A DNA stretch of 64,000 nucleotides from Spirodela intermedia (taxonomy: Eukaryota; Streptophyta; Magnoliopsida; Alismatales; Araceae). Positions 35,066 to 44,855 of the stretch are shown here, piece after piece. Where the stretch lies: contig LR746275.1 of the NCBI GenBank assembly GCA_902729315.2, forward strand, positions 2,078,501 through 2,142,500, read 5' to 3'. How positions within the stretch are numbered: position 1 is the first letter of the stretch; every line of letters starts with the position of its first letter. Both the position numbers and the translations under genes were made by a program. The notes under the pieces were generated by a model. The model was not told where the DNA came from. It was given only the letters and a program-made list of their open reading frames with translations, and made no database searches.

Positions 35066-35263
35066 ATCTGTCTATCTCTATCTCTGCAGATATGCGGGCA
35101 CTGTGGGGGCGGGGACTGGATTATAGAGAGCGGAGTGAAGTGCACCTCCCTTGCATGCCCAGTGTTCTTCGAGAGGCGGAAGGCACAGAAGGAGCTCTGG
35201 TCCCTCTCAACTGTCGTCGCTGAGGCTGGCTTCTACCCGAGATGTGTCTCTGAGTGGTTCTAG
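15442..35263 (+). CDS. REV3: REV3, catalytic subunit of DNA polymerase zeta (complete, 23 exons, 2044 aa)
   Basis: B-family polymerase that extends past DNA lesions together with REV7 in the nucleus. Exons: 15442-15577, 15708-15790, 16356-16407, 17846-17895, 17981-18087, 18765-18807, 20961-21029, 22192-22335, 22439-22601, 22693-22784, 22865-23284, 24809-26312, 27309-27551, 27649-28085, 28304-28449, 29608-30199, 31614-31760, 32049-32324, 33383-33490, 33659-33864, 33966-34269, 34357-34995, 35090-35263. They total 6135 nt, in frame throughout. N-terminal B-family blocks ([36 protein letters not shown]) are followed by a long, poorly conserved Ser-rich middle (about 230-1180), the exonuclease-like region ([11 protein letters not shown]), motif [10 protein letters not shown] (D about 1505), motif B with [13 protein letters not shown], and motif C YGDTDS (about 1668-1673). 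C-terminal CysA (1943, 1946, 1957, 1960) and CysB (1989, 1992, 2005, 2010; the iron-sulfur type site) are intact. Intron 5 appears U12-type. Confidence 0.96.
16408..17845 (+). other. REV3 intron 3
   Basis: The 1.4 kb intron is AT-rich. It holds two adjacent copies of the dispersed repeat near its 3' end (17575-17820), finishing about 25 bp before the acceptor of the 50-nt exon 4. No gene was seen. Confidence 0.6.
17575..17820. repeat. Copies 2 and 3 of the dispersed repeat, tandem at 110 bp
   Basis: TCTCCCCTAC occurs at 17611 and 17721, each followed by AxAGTAGTTGAAxTATTGATTAGCC and an ATTCTCCAG block. The same order is found at 14593 upstream of REV3. Sequence identity between copies looks high but was estimated by eye only. 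Confidence 0.7.
18088..18764 (+). other. U12-type GT-AG intron (REV3 intron 5)
   Basis: Exon 5 ends ATC TAC TT at 18087 and the intron begins GTATCCACTT, carrying the U12 donor core GTATCC. Near the 3' end TTCCTTGAC (18745-18753) matches the U12 branch-point consensus. The AG at 18763-18764 is 12 nt from the branch A (18752), the usual U12 spacing, and joining there gives [18 protein letters not shown], which agrees with the conserved polymerase zeta block. The nearer AG at 18754-18755 is only 3 nt from the branch A and would add three residues. Confidence 0.82.
18808..20960 (+). other. REV3 intron 6 (2.15 kb)
   Basis: The largest REV3 intron. It contains short partial duplications, such as ATATGTGGTTTCAAAGGAAT near 20057 and 20129 and AACTTACCCTTTA near 19979 and 20098. 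No coding element was recognised. Confidence 0.55.
23285..24808 (+). other. REV3 intron 11
   Basis: A 1.5 kb AT-rich intron between the 420-nt exon 11 and the 1504-nt exon 12. No gene or clear mobile element was seen. Confidence 0.55.
26313..27308 (+). other. REV3 intron 12
   Basis: A 996-bp intron with donor T/GTACGT and acceptor TTACAG. It is AT-rich and contains only short open frames. Confidence 0.55.
28450..29607 (+). other. REV3 intron 15
   Basis: A 1158-bp intron that splits an arginine codon (AG/A). No recognisable element was seen. Confidence 0.55.
30810..31073 (-). mobile_element. Probable solo LTR (Ty1/copia-like) in REV3 intron 16
   Basis: The block is bounded by TGTT and AACA, as LTR ends are. 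On the minus strand it contains a TATAAATA element (about 30964-30957) and, some 45 nt further, CAATAAAG (about 30921-30914), the order TATA then polyadenylation signal found in an LTR, with GC-richer sequence between. Length is 264 bp. The flanking 5-mers (AAGGT and GTTTT) are not identical, so a target-site duplication is not evident and the ends may be off by some bases. It lies antisense inside the 1.4 kb intron 30200-31613. Confidence 0.45.
32955..33255 (+). repeat. Tandem duplication, about 151 bp period, in REV3 intron 18
   Basis: Two copies begin with CCACCCAATxACTATGCTACC (32971 and 33122) and continue through TGGAGTAAAATCTATTGAATC and ATCGTGAAGACC. The copies are highly similar, so the duplication is fairly recent. 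It is within the non-coding intron 32325-33382. Confidence 0.8.
35018..35089 (+). repeat. CT microsatellite forming the polypyrimidine tract of the last REV3 intron
   Basis: About 20 CT dinucleotides (35018-35058) are followed by TATC/TGTC variants and TCTCTGCAG, the acceptor of exon 23. The whole intron is only 94 nt, so repeat length directly changes the distance between splice sites. Confidence 0.85.
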
Positions 35264-35736
35264 TTCCTCCAAGTCACTTGTAAATCGCCGCCTCCCCTCT
35301 GTTCCATTACTGGTACTTAGATTGCCGTATAGCTAGAGCAGCCTCTGATCCATCGCTCTGTCGTATGTAGATTCTTTGTCCGAAGCTCAGACATCATCAC
35401 CATCACACTGTACCATCACCAGTAAATAAGCAGAGTCAACGTGCCCACAAATAGCAAGTTATCCCCCCATCTGAAGCCATTTTCCTGGTCAAATCCCATG
35501 CCCTGTTCAAGCGGATTGTTGTTGCCGGAATAGTGTGGCCTTGATAGGATCCCTTCCGTCTGTGGCTTATGGATCCTCGTCCATGCGCTGTCATACTGTA
35601 ACACCAGAAAAGTCAACGTGTCCAAAAATGGCAAGTTTCCTACGTCCACGTCCGCGGTTCCGTACGGTACCGCCGAAATGTCCTATGATGTAAAGTTCTT
35701 TAAAGCGAGGATATATCTGGAAAAAATGCGGGTTAC

Positions 35737-35776
<40 letters not shown>

Positions 35777-35985
35777 CTGGTTTTGTGATTTTGTGGTTGA
35801 CGTGCTGTGTTATTATTCTTATGGGACTAAATGGAGACCTTGTAGGTTGCCATTTTTGGGCCACCTCTATTGGGATATAAAAAATGGTTTATGCCTATAA
35901 TTCAAGGGATATGAATAAAAAAATCCCCCAATTAAGTACTTTCAATCGCCGACAAGTAGGAAGTCTGTGGCCATTCGGGAGGCAC

Positions 35986-36011
35986 ATTGGGCCGGCAGTA
36001 GTCGGCCCAAT
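35986..36011. promoter_or_regulatory. Perfect inverted repeat with GGGCC/GGCCC cores upstream of the PIRL gene
   Basis: ATTGGGCCG (35986-35994) and CGGCCCAAT (36003-36011) are exact reverse complements around an 8-bp spacer, about 195 bp before the PIRL start codon. TGGGCC/GGCCCA elements are known TCP-binding (site II) motifs in plant promoters; paired inverted copies could bind a dimer. Function is inferred. Confidence 0.5.
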
Positions 36012-36090
36012 AGAAGAAACCCCTCATCGAGAGCTACCAGTCTTCCGCCCTAACCGTTCCTCCCGAGCGAGTCTCCCTGTAACCGCAACG

Positions 36091-36092
36091 CC

Positions 36093-36132
<40 letters not shown>
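36091..36132 (+). repeat. CT microsatellite in the presumed PIRL 5' leader
   Basis: About 21 CT dinucleotides lie 74 bp before the PIRL start codon, with CT on the sense strand. Confidence 0.85.
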
Positions 36133-36137
<5 letters not shown>

Positions 36138-36205
36138 CCCCGACCTTGGTGGAGGGGTGGCTCGTCGTTGTCGTCGCGCAGGAAGGGAGAGTCTGGGGGA
36201 GGAGG

Positions 36206-38388
36206 ATGGATCCAAACCCTAAGAGCTTCCCCGTGGTCTCCTACGTCTTGTCTCGGCTCCACCTGGGATCCGGGAGCAGGAAGAACCCCCCAGAAGCGGA
36301 CATTGACATTGAGCAGCCCTCGCCGCGGGAGGACGACGGAGGGAGGGAGCAGCAGCAGTTCGAGCTGGTGGAGCGGATGCCTCGCCTGAAGCAGCCGGAG
36401 CTCCTCGCCTCGATGGCGCAGGCCATCTCCGACGTCGCCGGGACGCGCTCCATCCTGCGGAACCTCGGCGATCGCCCCGATCACGAGGCCGTCGACGCCG
36501 CCCGCGCGAGGATAGCAGAGATCGACGCCGCGCTGGCAGCGGACCTCGTGGCGCTGGGAGATGCCGCCGCGGGCGACCTGGAAACGGAGTATCGGGGGAA
36601 GGCGGAGAGGGAGAAGTTCGCCTACCGGGCTGTGATTCAGCTCGAGGAGATGCACGCGGCGTACGAGGAACTGCTGAGGGAGGCCGAGGAGAGGCTCGTC
36701 AAGATCTACGATTCGGCGGAGGCGGAGGAGCCGCCGCCGCCGGCGGTGGCGGAGCTGCAATTCGGGGGCGGCGTGTCAGAGGAAGCGAAGGACGGAGGGG
36801 AGCAGACGGACGAGGAGGTCGTCAGGATCTTGCAGGAAGCGTCTGAAAGGTGCGTGGAGAGAGTGAATCTCTCCGGCCGCGGGCTCAGATTCATCCCGGA
36901 GGCATTTGGGAGGCTCCGAGGCTTGCTCATCCTCAACCTATCCAACAATCAACTGGAGGTTTGCCAACCTTGTTGCTCGTTCCACCCTCTCCATTATATG
37001 ATTCATCTCCTTTTTCATATGTTTCGAGGTTCATCTTAATTCTTAATCTCACTGCAGTCTCTGATCCCACGGATGGAGTTGAAATCTGTATGAATTTTGT
37101 CTGAACCAGAGAAATCCGACTACAGTTTTCCCTCTTTTCCTCCTGTTCTTCCCTGAATTAGCTAGAACTCTCCCACCCTTAATCCCCATTTGATGAGGGG
37201 ATCGGTAAGCCCTGGTAGAATCAATCGTCAGGAAAGCCTAATTTAGAACCCATAGCGTTGATCACATGGTGGTGTAGTGAGAACTTCTGGATTGGCTGAA
37301 ACCCTCCCTCCCGGACCGCCATTTGATTCTGATTTTCCTGTTTTTTTTTTTGTCCTATCATCATTGACGGGATGGATGATCTTCAGCTCTTTCTGCGCTG
37401 CCATTTATGTCCTCGCCTTGTTTACTGACGATCTGGATCATCATCCACCGTGATTTCTCAGGTCGTTCCCGACTCCATAGCGGGGCTGGAGAATCTCCAG
37501 GAGCTCCGCCTCTCTTCCAACCTCCTCACATCGCTCCCCGACTCCATCGGCCTGCTGGTCAATCTCAAGATTCTGGTTGTCTCAGGGAACAAGCTCAAGT
37601 TCCTCCCAGATAGCATCTCCAGATGCAGGTCTTATCACTGTTCTTCGACCTTTTTCTTCCCGCTGGATTTCATCTTCTCGGAGGACGACAGATCTCTTCT
37701 GATCGGAGGCTTCCGGTGAATCAGATCCCTGGTCGAATTGGACGCGAGCTTCAACGAGCTCACCTACCTGCCGACCAACATCGGCCATGAACTGGTCGAT
37801 CTCCAGGGGCTCTCGATCGGACTCAACAAGATCCGGTCCCTGCCTTCCTCCGTCTGCGAGATGATATCCCTCCGCCGCCTCGACGCTCGCTTCAACGAGC
37901 TCCGGGGCCTGCCGCACGCCATTGGGAGTCTGACGAACCTCGAAACCCTAGATCTCAGCAACAACTTTAGCGATCTGACGGCTCTCCCGGAGACGATTGG
38001 CGATTTGGTCGGCCTCCGGGAGCTCGATCTCAGCAACAACCAGATCCACGCCCTCCCGGATGCCTTCGGCAGGCTGGAGAACCTGTCCAAGCTGAACCTC
38101 GAGGGGAATCCGCTGGTCCTCCCGCCGGTTGAGGTGGTCAACCAGGGGGTGGAGGCCGTGAAGGAGTTCATGTCCAGGAGGTGGCTCGAGATCCTTCTTG
38201 AAGAGGAGCAGAGGGCCACGGTGGAGGCGGCGCCGCCGCAGTCGCCCCAGGCGGCTGGCGGCGGCTGGCTCTCCCGCAGCGCCTCCTTGCTGAACAGCTT
38301 GGTCTCCGGCGTCTCTGGAAGCGTCACGGGATACCTCGCCGGCGCCGATCGCTCTCCCAGGGACCCCTTCCTCGACCAGCAGCTGTAA
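36206..38388 (+). CDS. PIRL: plant intracellular Ras-group-related leucine-rich repeat protein, 3 exons, 527 aa
   Basis: Exons 36206-36958, 37462-37628 and 37725-38388 join in frame (1584 nt). The N-terminal 230 residues are plant-specific, with charged and coiled-coil-like stretches. From about residue 235 there are roughly ten leucine-rich repeats of the 23-residue intracellular type (for example LxxLxLSxNxLxxLPxSIxxLxx), related to those of animal SHOC2/SUR-8 Ras-pathway scaffolds. A C-terminal tail (from about 470) begins [17 protein letters not shown] and ends [10 protein letters not shown]. There is no signal peptide, so it is probably cytosolic. Arabidopsis PIRLs are implicated in pollen and embryo-sac development, but the precise member cannot be assigned here. 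The coding sequence is GC-rich throughout. One intron splits the repeat array after NNQLE and another within an Arg codon. Confidence 0.93.
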
Positions 38389-38395
38389 GGAACCA

Positions 38396-38545
38396 CCCCC
38401 TTCCTCCTTCCCTTCCTCCTTCCTCCTTCCTCCTCCCTCCTCCCTCCTCCTCCTTCCTCCTTCCTCCTTCCTCCTTCCTCCTTCCTCCTTCCTCCTCCTT
38501 CCTCCTTCCTCATCCTTCCTTCTTCTTCCTCCTTCCTCCTGCTCC
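38396..38545 (+). repeat. Polypyrimidine TTCCTCC repeat after the PIRL stop codon
   Basis: Immediately after the stop codon (38386-38388) is about 150 bp of nearly pure pyrimidine composed of TTCCTCC, CTCC and TTCTTCC units on the sense strand. It makes a long artificial antisense frame rich in Lys, Glu, Gly and Arg. Confidence 0.85.
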
Positions 38546-39170
38546 CTGGAAGAAGAAGAAGAAGCAACTACCTGGTCTCAGTCATTTCGTCGAACGAGTC
38601 TCGTGTGTAACTCGGACCGATTTGGGATCGGCTCAATGGCCCCCCAGTGTCATCCGACTCTTGGCCGGTTCTCCGCTCGTGGCTGATGAGAGATCGGACC
38701 GCTCCGGTTCTCCGCTCGATTTTTGGGGGTGAATAATTTTGTCCGTGACATTAACAATTCCGCTGTTATTTCGCGCTTCAGCTTATTATATAATTTACAG
38801 CTTATTTATTACTCTTAATTCAGCTAATTTGTTGGGAGAGCACCGAGATGACGTCATATTTACTATTCTAATAGACTTTTTTCTAGTAGGACTCACTCTT
38901 GTTTACTTTATTGTAAATCTATTTTTTTAAAAAACTCTTATATGAGGGGAAAACTGCAAAAAATCTGGAACAAGTATTTAAATAAACATATTTTAAATAC
39001 AGTTGACATTTCAAAAATTATATAATTCGGAAATATTTGCGAAACAAAGCCTCGTTGACTGTCCGACGCGGAACCTCAGCGAAGGGTTTAAGCTCCCTGA
39101 GAATAGGTTGAAGAGAAGTCGCCCGCCTCTCCCCACTCGAGGGTTTCTGGAGAGGCGGCCACAGCAAGCG

Positions 39171-39202
<32 letters not shown>
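38546..39202. other. Intergenic between the PIRL and RanBP2 zinc-finger genes
   Basis: AT-rich from about 38730 to 39060, then GC-richer leader sequence ending in a CT run (about 39174-39202) that directly abuts the next start codon. No gene was seen. Confidence 0.6.
39174..39202 (+). repeat. CT microsatellite directly abutting the start codon of the zinc-finger gene
   Basis: A run of about 14 CT dinucleotides ends at 39202, the base before ATG at 39203. The start context is therefore set by the microsatellite. Confidence 0.85.
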
Positions 39203-42200
39203 ATGGCTCCCTCTTCACTTCTCATAGCCCGGCTCCGAGTTTGTCCTTCCTTGTCTATATCTCGTTATACGATCAGGAACAGGCAACATCTCTGTTGCGT
39301 GCGGACCTTCTCCAGCTCGCCTCAGCCTCTTTCGCAGCCCGACCCTGTGATGCCTCTCCCCACGCAGGCGGCCCCCCGTGACCCCAAGGCCGGCCTCTCT
39401 GAGCGCATGTCCTTCGTGTTCGACCAGATTGACGCCATGGAGCGCATGCGTGGTGCCAAGGACGAGGCCCTGGACAGGATCCGCGCCTGGCGTCAGACCA
39501 AGAAGCAGCAGGAGGAAGGACATGATGGCGCCGACGGTGAAATGAATGGTCCGGGTATTGCGGACTCGGCAACTGCATCAGAGAGAGCTGGAAGCCAAAT
39601 GGTGGTGGAGAAGGGAACTGGATTGTTAGTGGAGGAAGGGGGGAGGTCTTTGTTCAAAAAGGAAGTGGAGCTTGTCCACCCGTGGCCTGAGTGGATTGAG
39701 TTAATGGAGAGGCTTATGAGTCAGAATTACTTCGACCATCGGCGCTTTGACGAGAACCAGATGGTGAAGAACCTCCCAATTGACCTATCTGGGGTTGTGG
39801 ATGATGTGGGTTTCAACTTCACGAGGGACTGGAGTACAGTCCGTACGGCATGTCTCAACTTCGGCCGAGACCGTTTTGATATCTTGAGGTACTAACTGAG
39901 ACATGAAAATCAAGGTTTATTTTTATTTCCAGTATGTGCGCAAATTAGTGACACATTTCTGGTTTGGTATCGAATAAGTAAATGCAATCTAAGAATTGTG
40001 CATTCTTTTGGAATAACCGAGTACTTCAGGAAAATCGTAGCTGTGAACTTGGTCACTGGCTATTCGGATTCATAGCCTGAAATTATATTGACTGTATGCT
40101 TCCTCTGAATTTAGGTCTTTGTCTAAGAGGGATTTGCAGATCCTTGTTGGACATGGATGCCCCAGCACAGACAAAAAGGTGGCATACTCTGCAAAGCTAC
40201 TCAGGAAGCACGCTCATCTTGACGAAGGAGATGTATGGACCACACAGCATAATCTTTGAATAATTTGGAGTGAGAAAATAGACCTGCTGATTTTTTGAAT
40301 TGCTTAGGACTCCCTTTCTGAACATCTCGATTTCATCAGTTGTAGTTTTTGTACAATTATCTAATGTTGAAGTTGTTCATTATCTAGCTTAATGCAATTT
40401 TTGATCCTTTTGGTAAGCAGTAGAACCGTGATTGTTTTATTCAATGGGTGGTATCTCAAGGAAGAATAATGTCCAGGGAGATAATTCTATTAAGTTTAGG
40501 ATGTTGACTCTTGATCTTTAAACTTGAATCTTAAGGAATTCTAACGGTGTTAAAGTTTGATTCTTATTATAGGTCAGTTATCTTGTGGATATCAGCTCAA
40601 ATACGTTGATATATTGTCTAGAAAATGTATTTCTCTAATTTGTCTCTGGTCCTCGTTATTAGGGAGTCCTTGCTCATGCTTCCATGATTCAAGCATAATC
40701 TACGTTATCAATCAGAAGACTCCTTGTGAAAGGAATTCTAAATGTGACTCTTGTTAAGGTCACAATTAATGCCAAGGAAAGTTGTATTGTATTTCACTAG
40801 TGATAAGAGTATGCATGCAGTTGGCCTTCTTTCGGTGAAGAAATTCGATATGATGTTATAGGGAAATCAGTGAAGGATGAATCATGAATATTAGTATAGC
40901 CTTGGGATAACTTTTTCAGGCGATAGGCTGTCAAACATAATCGTTTGATATCTAAGGAGTGTGGTGTACCTAATAGTTAATCAATGGAGTTTCGCGGTAG
41001 ATTCAGTGTTTTGAAAGGTGTACGGCTCCACAGTGCTGCCCTCCGCTGTACCTTCGTCGAATTGAATGCAAAAAATGATTGAGAACGAATTACTCTGGGA
41101 TAATAATAGGAAATGAGGTATTAGGTCATGACTATTACTGCTGGGGAGACTTAGGCTTCCAGTCTTGTAGGGATTGGAGGCGTGGTGAATATCATAAGCA
41201 AAATTCTCTTAATGGCTCTCTTCCATACGTTCATTAAACAAGATCAGAAGATTGAAGCGGGAGAAAATCCTTGTTTTTTTTTTTTGTTTTTTTTCAGTAT
41301 GCTAGTAAAGAGCCTCTGTTTTGTTAGCAGAAAACATGTCAATGCTTGAAAATCTTATCCCCACTGATATAACAATAAGAGGGTTCGAAGTAAGAATCAT
41401 TGTGACTTTGATTAATCCTTTTAAAATAGAGTTGGCAGAAAGTACACCATATTTGCTGCTATGGCTCAATGGAACATGATATTGTTGATGTGAGTGAATG
41501 AAAACTAGAATCTGCTTTTGTTTCTTTCCCACCCAATTGCTTATAAGAGTGTGAGGAATAGGATACCCTGCAATCGTGTCTCGCCTTTTAATGAAGATAT
41601 GGCTTCTGCTCAGTCATCAGAGAGATCTGACTCATATCAGTACACGTGTGGGAGGCAAGCTTTCATGGTTGGGGACAACTTATGACCTCTTTTTTCTTTT
41701 TATTTTTTCGCTTAGTTGAGGGTGGCGGGGGTAGTGTATTCGCCTTATAATTCATAAATAATGGTATGGATTGATGTACTTTCTAGAGCAGTGCTCCTTT
41801 CTAGTAGATGTCACATACTGCTACTTCCTTTGTCTCATCCCAAAGTGGGTATTTCGGATCATGCTTCATAAGTCGCATATTATTTTTTGATATGTGATAA
41901 TGTTCATTCTTCTCTGTATTTTAAGTATATTGCCTGGTCTCTTCCCTGCATTCTAGCTATTCAGTGGAAGAATCAAGGCGTTGTTGACTAATATCTGCTC
42001 TTGCTATTCTAGGTCTGTAGTTCTTGCAAACTGAGGAGCTCCTGCAGCAGTGGATTTTTGCTCGCGCGTAAGGAGGACGAGCCCCGAACTCTTGATGTGA
42101 TGCGGATCTTGTTGACCTTCGCCTTTGATTCAATAAACTCTTCGGTTGAGAATAAGGCCCTCATGGAGATTAAAACCGTCAAAAGAACCGTCCGTAAGCT

Positions 42201-44198
42201 GCTGCATGAAGTGACCAAGCTGAGTGCAGTTCCAATTGACCCTAATCTTCCAATTCCGGTTATCAAGAGACCCCCTCCTAAAGTCAAACAGCCGCCACCT
42301 CCACCAAAGAGACGAGTTGGGCGAGATGACATTGAAATGAAGAAAGGAGATTGGCTTTGTCCCAAGTATGAATTTCTCCTTCCCCAACTGCACCATTTCG
42401 AGCATAATCTCGCATCCTCCTTATTGCATGCTGATCCTTTCACAAAAATTGTTATCACTCAAAATGGGTTTCCTCTGACCTCCGGCTATAGGTAAAAAAA
42501 AAGAATGAAATCAGCAGGAGAATATCCATTTTATTTGGATCTTGGCAGTCTCATTTTTCATTATACCCACTTAAGTTCATCCAGAGTATTCAGTCTATGT
42601 ACATGTATATTTATGTATGTTTTAAAGCAAAGTTCCCACTTTGCTTTATCGAGGAATCTGCATGCTAATTCTTTCACAAACCTGGGTTTTCTCTGACCTC
42701 CGGCTATAGGTAAAAAAGAAAAGAATGAAATCAGCAGGAGAATATCCATTTTCTTTGGATCTTGGCAGTCTCATTTTTCATTATACCCACTTTAGTTCAC
42801 CCAGAGTATTCACTCTATGTACATGTATATGCATGTATGTATGTTTTAAACCAAAGTCCCCACTTTGCTTTATTGAGGAATCTCCCCCCCACCCCCCACC
42901 CCCCAGATTCACATATGATTTAGCTTCTTCATACTTTCCTCAGGTGTGATTTCATGAACTTCGCCAAGAACAATGTTTGCCTGCAATGCGACGCCAAACG
43001 CCCAAAAAGGCAGCTCCTCCCAGGGGAGTGGGAGTGCCCCCAGTGAGCTCCTCCCTCCTTTGAATTCCCCTTCTTGGCAAAATACTGCATCTCTGGCATG
43101 GATTTTCCATGGGAGTTCTTGACGGCATCCTTGTGGCGTTTCTCCAGGTGCAATTTCTTGAATTACAGGCGAAACATGTCGTGCTTCCATTGCGACCACC
43201 AGCGGCCACCCGATGAATTCACTGCCGCCAAGACCCAGTTCCACCAGCCTGGCCCGAGGCCCCGGTTGGATCAGACGACCGGATTATCCTCCCAAGCGTG
43301 GAACTTTGACTTTGACGACAACGAGTCCGATGGGGCTGACGTGGCTGCCTTTGAGTTCGCAGATCCTCCTAGAACAGGCCGGAACCCTCTGGACAGCCTG
43401 CCCCAGAGAGGGCCTGAAGACGCCCCTCCCGGGGACAGAAGCAGTGGAGACAGATTGCCATCTGATGTCTCCAGGACTGGCTTTGATGACTTTGATGATG
43501 ATGAGGATGATGACGTGGATAGCTACGAGATCGATGACCGCGCTATCTCGAGAGATATACCCAAATTTAGGAACAGCAGAGGATCAGCTGATCATGATGA
43601 TTCTGACGATGATGATCTACCTTTGAGCCAAGAGAGAGACAGGCCTCCTCTTGATTTCCCTTCTGATCGAAGAAACAATCTTGGAAGAAATTGCAGAGGA
43701 AGGGGGACCGAGAGGCCAAGAAGCTACGATTCCGACGATGGGTTTCACTCAGGCTCTGATTCTGATGATTTTGGCTCATCTCGCTCTAGGATGAACGAGA
43801 TCCGTGGCAGAGGACCCACCAGACCCAGTGGTCTTGATCGGCCAGATTTGGAAATAGGTAGGGGAACTAGAGGCAGGAGGACCTCTTTCAACAGGGCTGT
43901 TGCTGCTGCTAATGATGATGATGATGATTGGCGCCATGGTGGTGCAAGAAGTGGGAGAAATGCAGGGATGAGAGATGGGCGGAGAGGAGAGAGATTTGAT
44001 CACCGGGGCTTTGATGGGCTTAGAGAAGATCGATTGGGGTACAGGAGTGGGGGTCGAGCCAGTCAGCCCAGGGGAAGATCAAGAGGAGGAGAGGGAAGAT
44101 CCGATCGGTGGAATGGTGGTGAGTCGAGGAATCGAAGTGAGTTCGATCGAGGGGGACGATCCAACCAGTGGGCCGATGGGAGAAGAGATTTTAGATGA
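39203..44198 (+). CDS. Organelle-targeted RanBP2-type zinc-finger protein (OZ/VAR3 family), 5 exons, 768 aa
   Basis: Exons 39203-39888, 40115-40232, 42013-42365, 42944-43042 and 43148-44198 join in frame (2307 nt). The N-terminus is Arg/Ser-rich without acids and contains VRTFSSS, resembling a mitochondrial presequence cleavage site, though plastid targeting is possible. A conserved block (WSTVRTACLNFGRDRFDIL then DLQILVGHGCPS) and a CSSC pair (270, 273) lead to two RanBP2 fingers: GDWLCPKC...CLQC (Cys 384, 387, 398, 401) and GEWECPQC...CFHC (Cys 417, 420, 431, 434). The remaining 330 residues are disordered, with Asp runs and RGR/RGG-like repeats suited to RNA binding. Arabidopsis relatives act in organelle RNA editing and splicing; which member this equals is not decided. 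Introns split both fingers at the same codon and phase. Confidence 0.9.
40233..42012 (+). other. Intron 2 of the RanBP2 zinc-finger gene (1.8 kb)
   Basis: AT-rich intron with a poly-T run at about 41274-41294. No coding feature or recognisable mobile element was seen. Confidence 0.55.
42466..42905 (+). repeat. Tandem duplication (218 bp period) in intron 3 of the zinc-finger gene
   Basis: TCCGGCTATA at 42481 recurs at 42699, and each is followed by GGTAAAAAA, AGAATGAAATCAGCAGGAG, the AATATCCATTTT-ATTTGG block and a TATGTACATGTATAT block. The second copy ends in a C-rich run (about 42883-42904) shortly before the exon 4 acceptor (42943). Confidence 0.85.
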
Positions 44199-44723
44199 AT
44201 TTAATGGAGAGAGGAGTGTGCTTTTGTTCAAAGGGGGGTTGCGGCTGATCTTTGTTCCATGCTATTTTACATCGATATCTATCTGTGAATAAATGTGCAA
44301 TAAACCTCTCTCTCTCTCTCTCTCTCTTTTCCTCAGATTTGTTTCTGAGAATGGGGCTTTGAAGGGACGAAGCCCAGGACTTTGTTAGGGTTAGTCTCAC
44401 ATGGGTAAGCATAGTTATGGGATAATTTCTAGGCACTGGCAGGCATGAATTCTAAGAGACCGAGTTTTTAAACATGGTTTTGGGAGGATGTGACTTTGAC
44501 TTCGGCATACCCTTCAACAAAAGTCAAAAAGGATGTGCTTATGCTTCAAAGAAGGTTGACCCGTAGAAGATCATCTGCATCCATGCGTGGAAACGACGGA
44601 GAGGAGTTGGAAGGAAAGAGGAGACGTGGGTTTACTACTTACGTCGAGCAATATTTACAAGCTGCTGATTCTAATGGCGGGCGAGAAAAGATGAGAGAGA
44701 GAAACAGACAGACAGACAGAGAT

Positions 44724-44772
<49 letters not shown>

Positions 44773-44855
44773 GGTTAGGAGAAAAGAAGGCAGAAGATGG
44801 AGGAGGGTAGTCTCTCTTCTCCTCGGGCAAAACCGCAGGAACTCCGCCGTCGAGA
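44199..44855. other. Intergenic, tail-to-tail between the zinc-finger and ERF genes
   Basis: 657 bp between two stop codons. It contains a CT run (about 44307-44330) and a GA/GACA run (about 44694-44773). Short open frames here are of low complexity. Confidence 0.65.

Larger units (their letters stand above)
35264..36205. other. Intergenic between REV3 and the PIRL gene
   Basis: Contains the presumed REV3 3' UTR, an AT dinucleotide run (about 35741-35776), the inverted repeat at 35986-36011 and a CT run at 36091-36132 in the presumed PIRL leader. No additional gene was seen. Confidence 0.6.

Noticed and set aside
36050-36760. 236-codon minus frame over PIRL exon 1
   Set aside because: Antisense of a spliced gene with clear leucine-rich repeats; no similarity of its own.
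37764-38567. 267-codon minus frame over the PIRL 3' end
   Set aside because: It is the antisense of PIRL exon 3 plus the pyrimidine repeat, giving a Gly/Arg/Glu/Lys low-complexity start.
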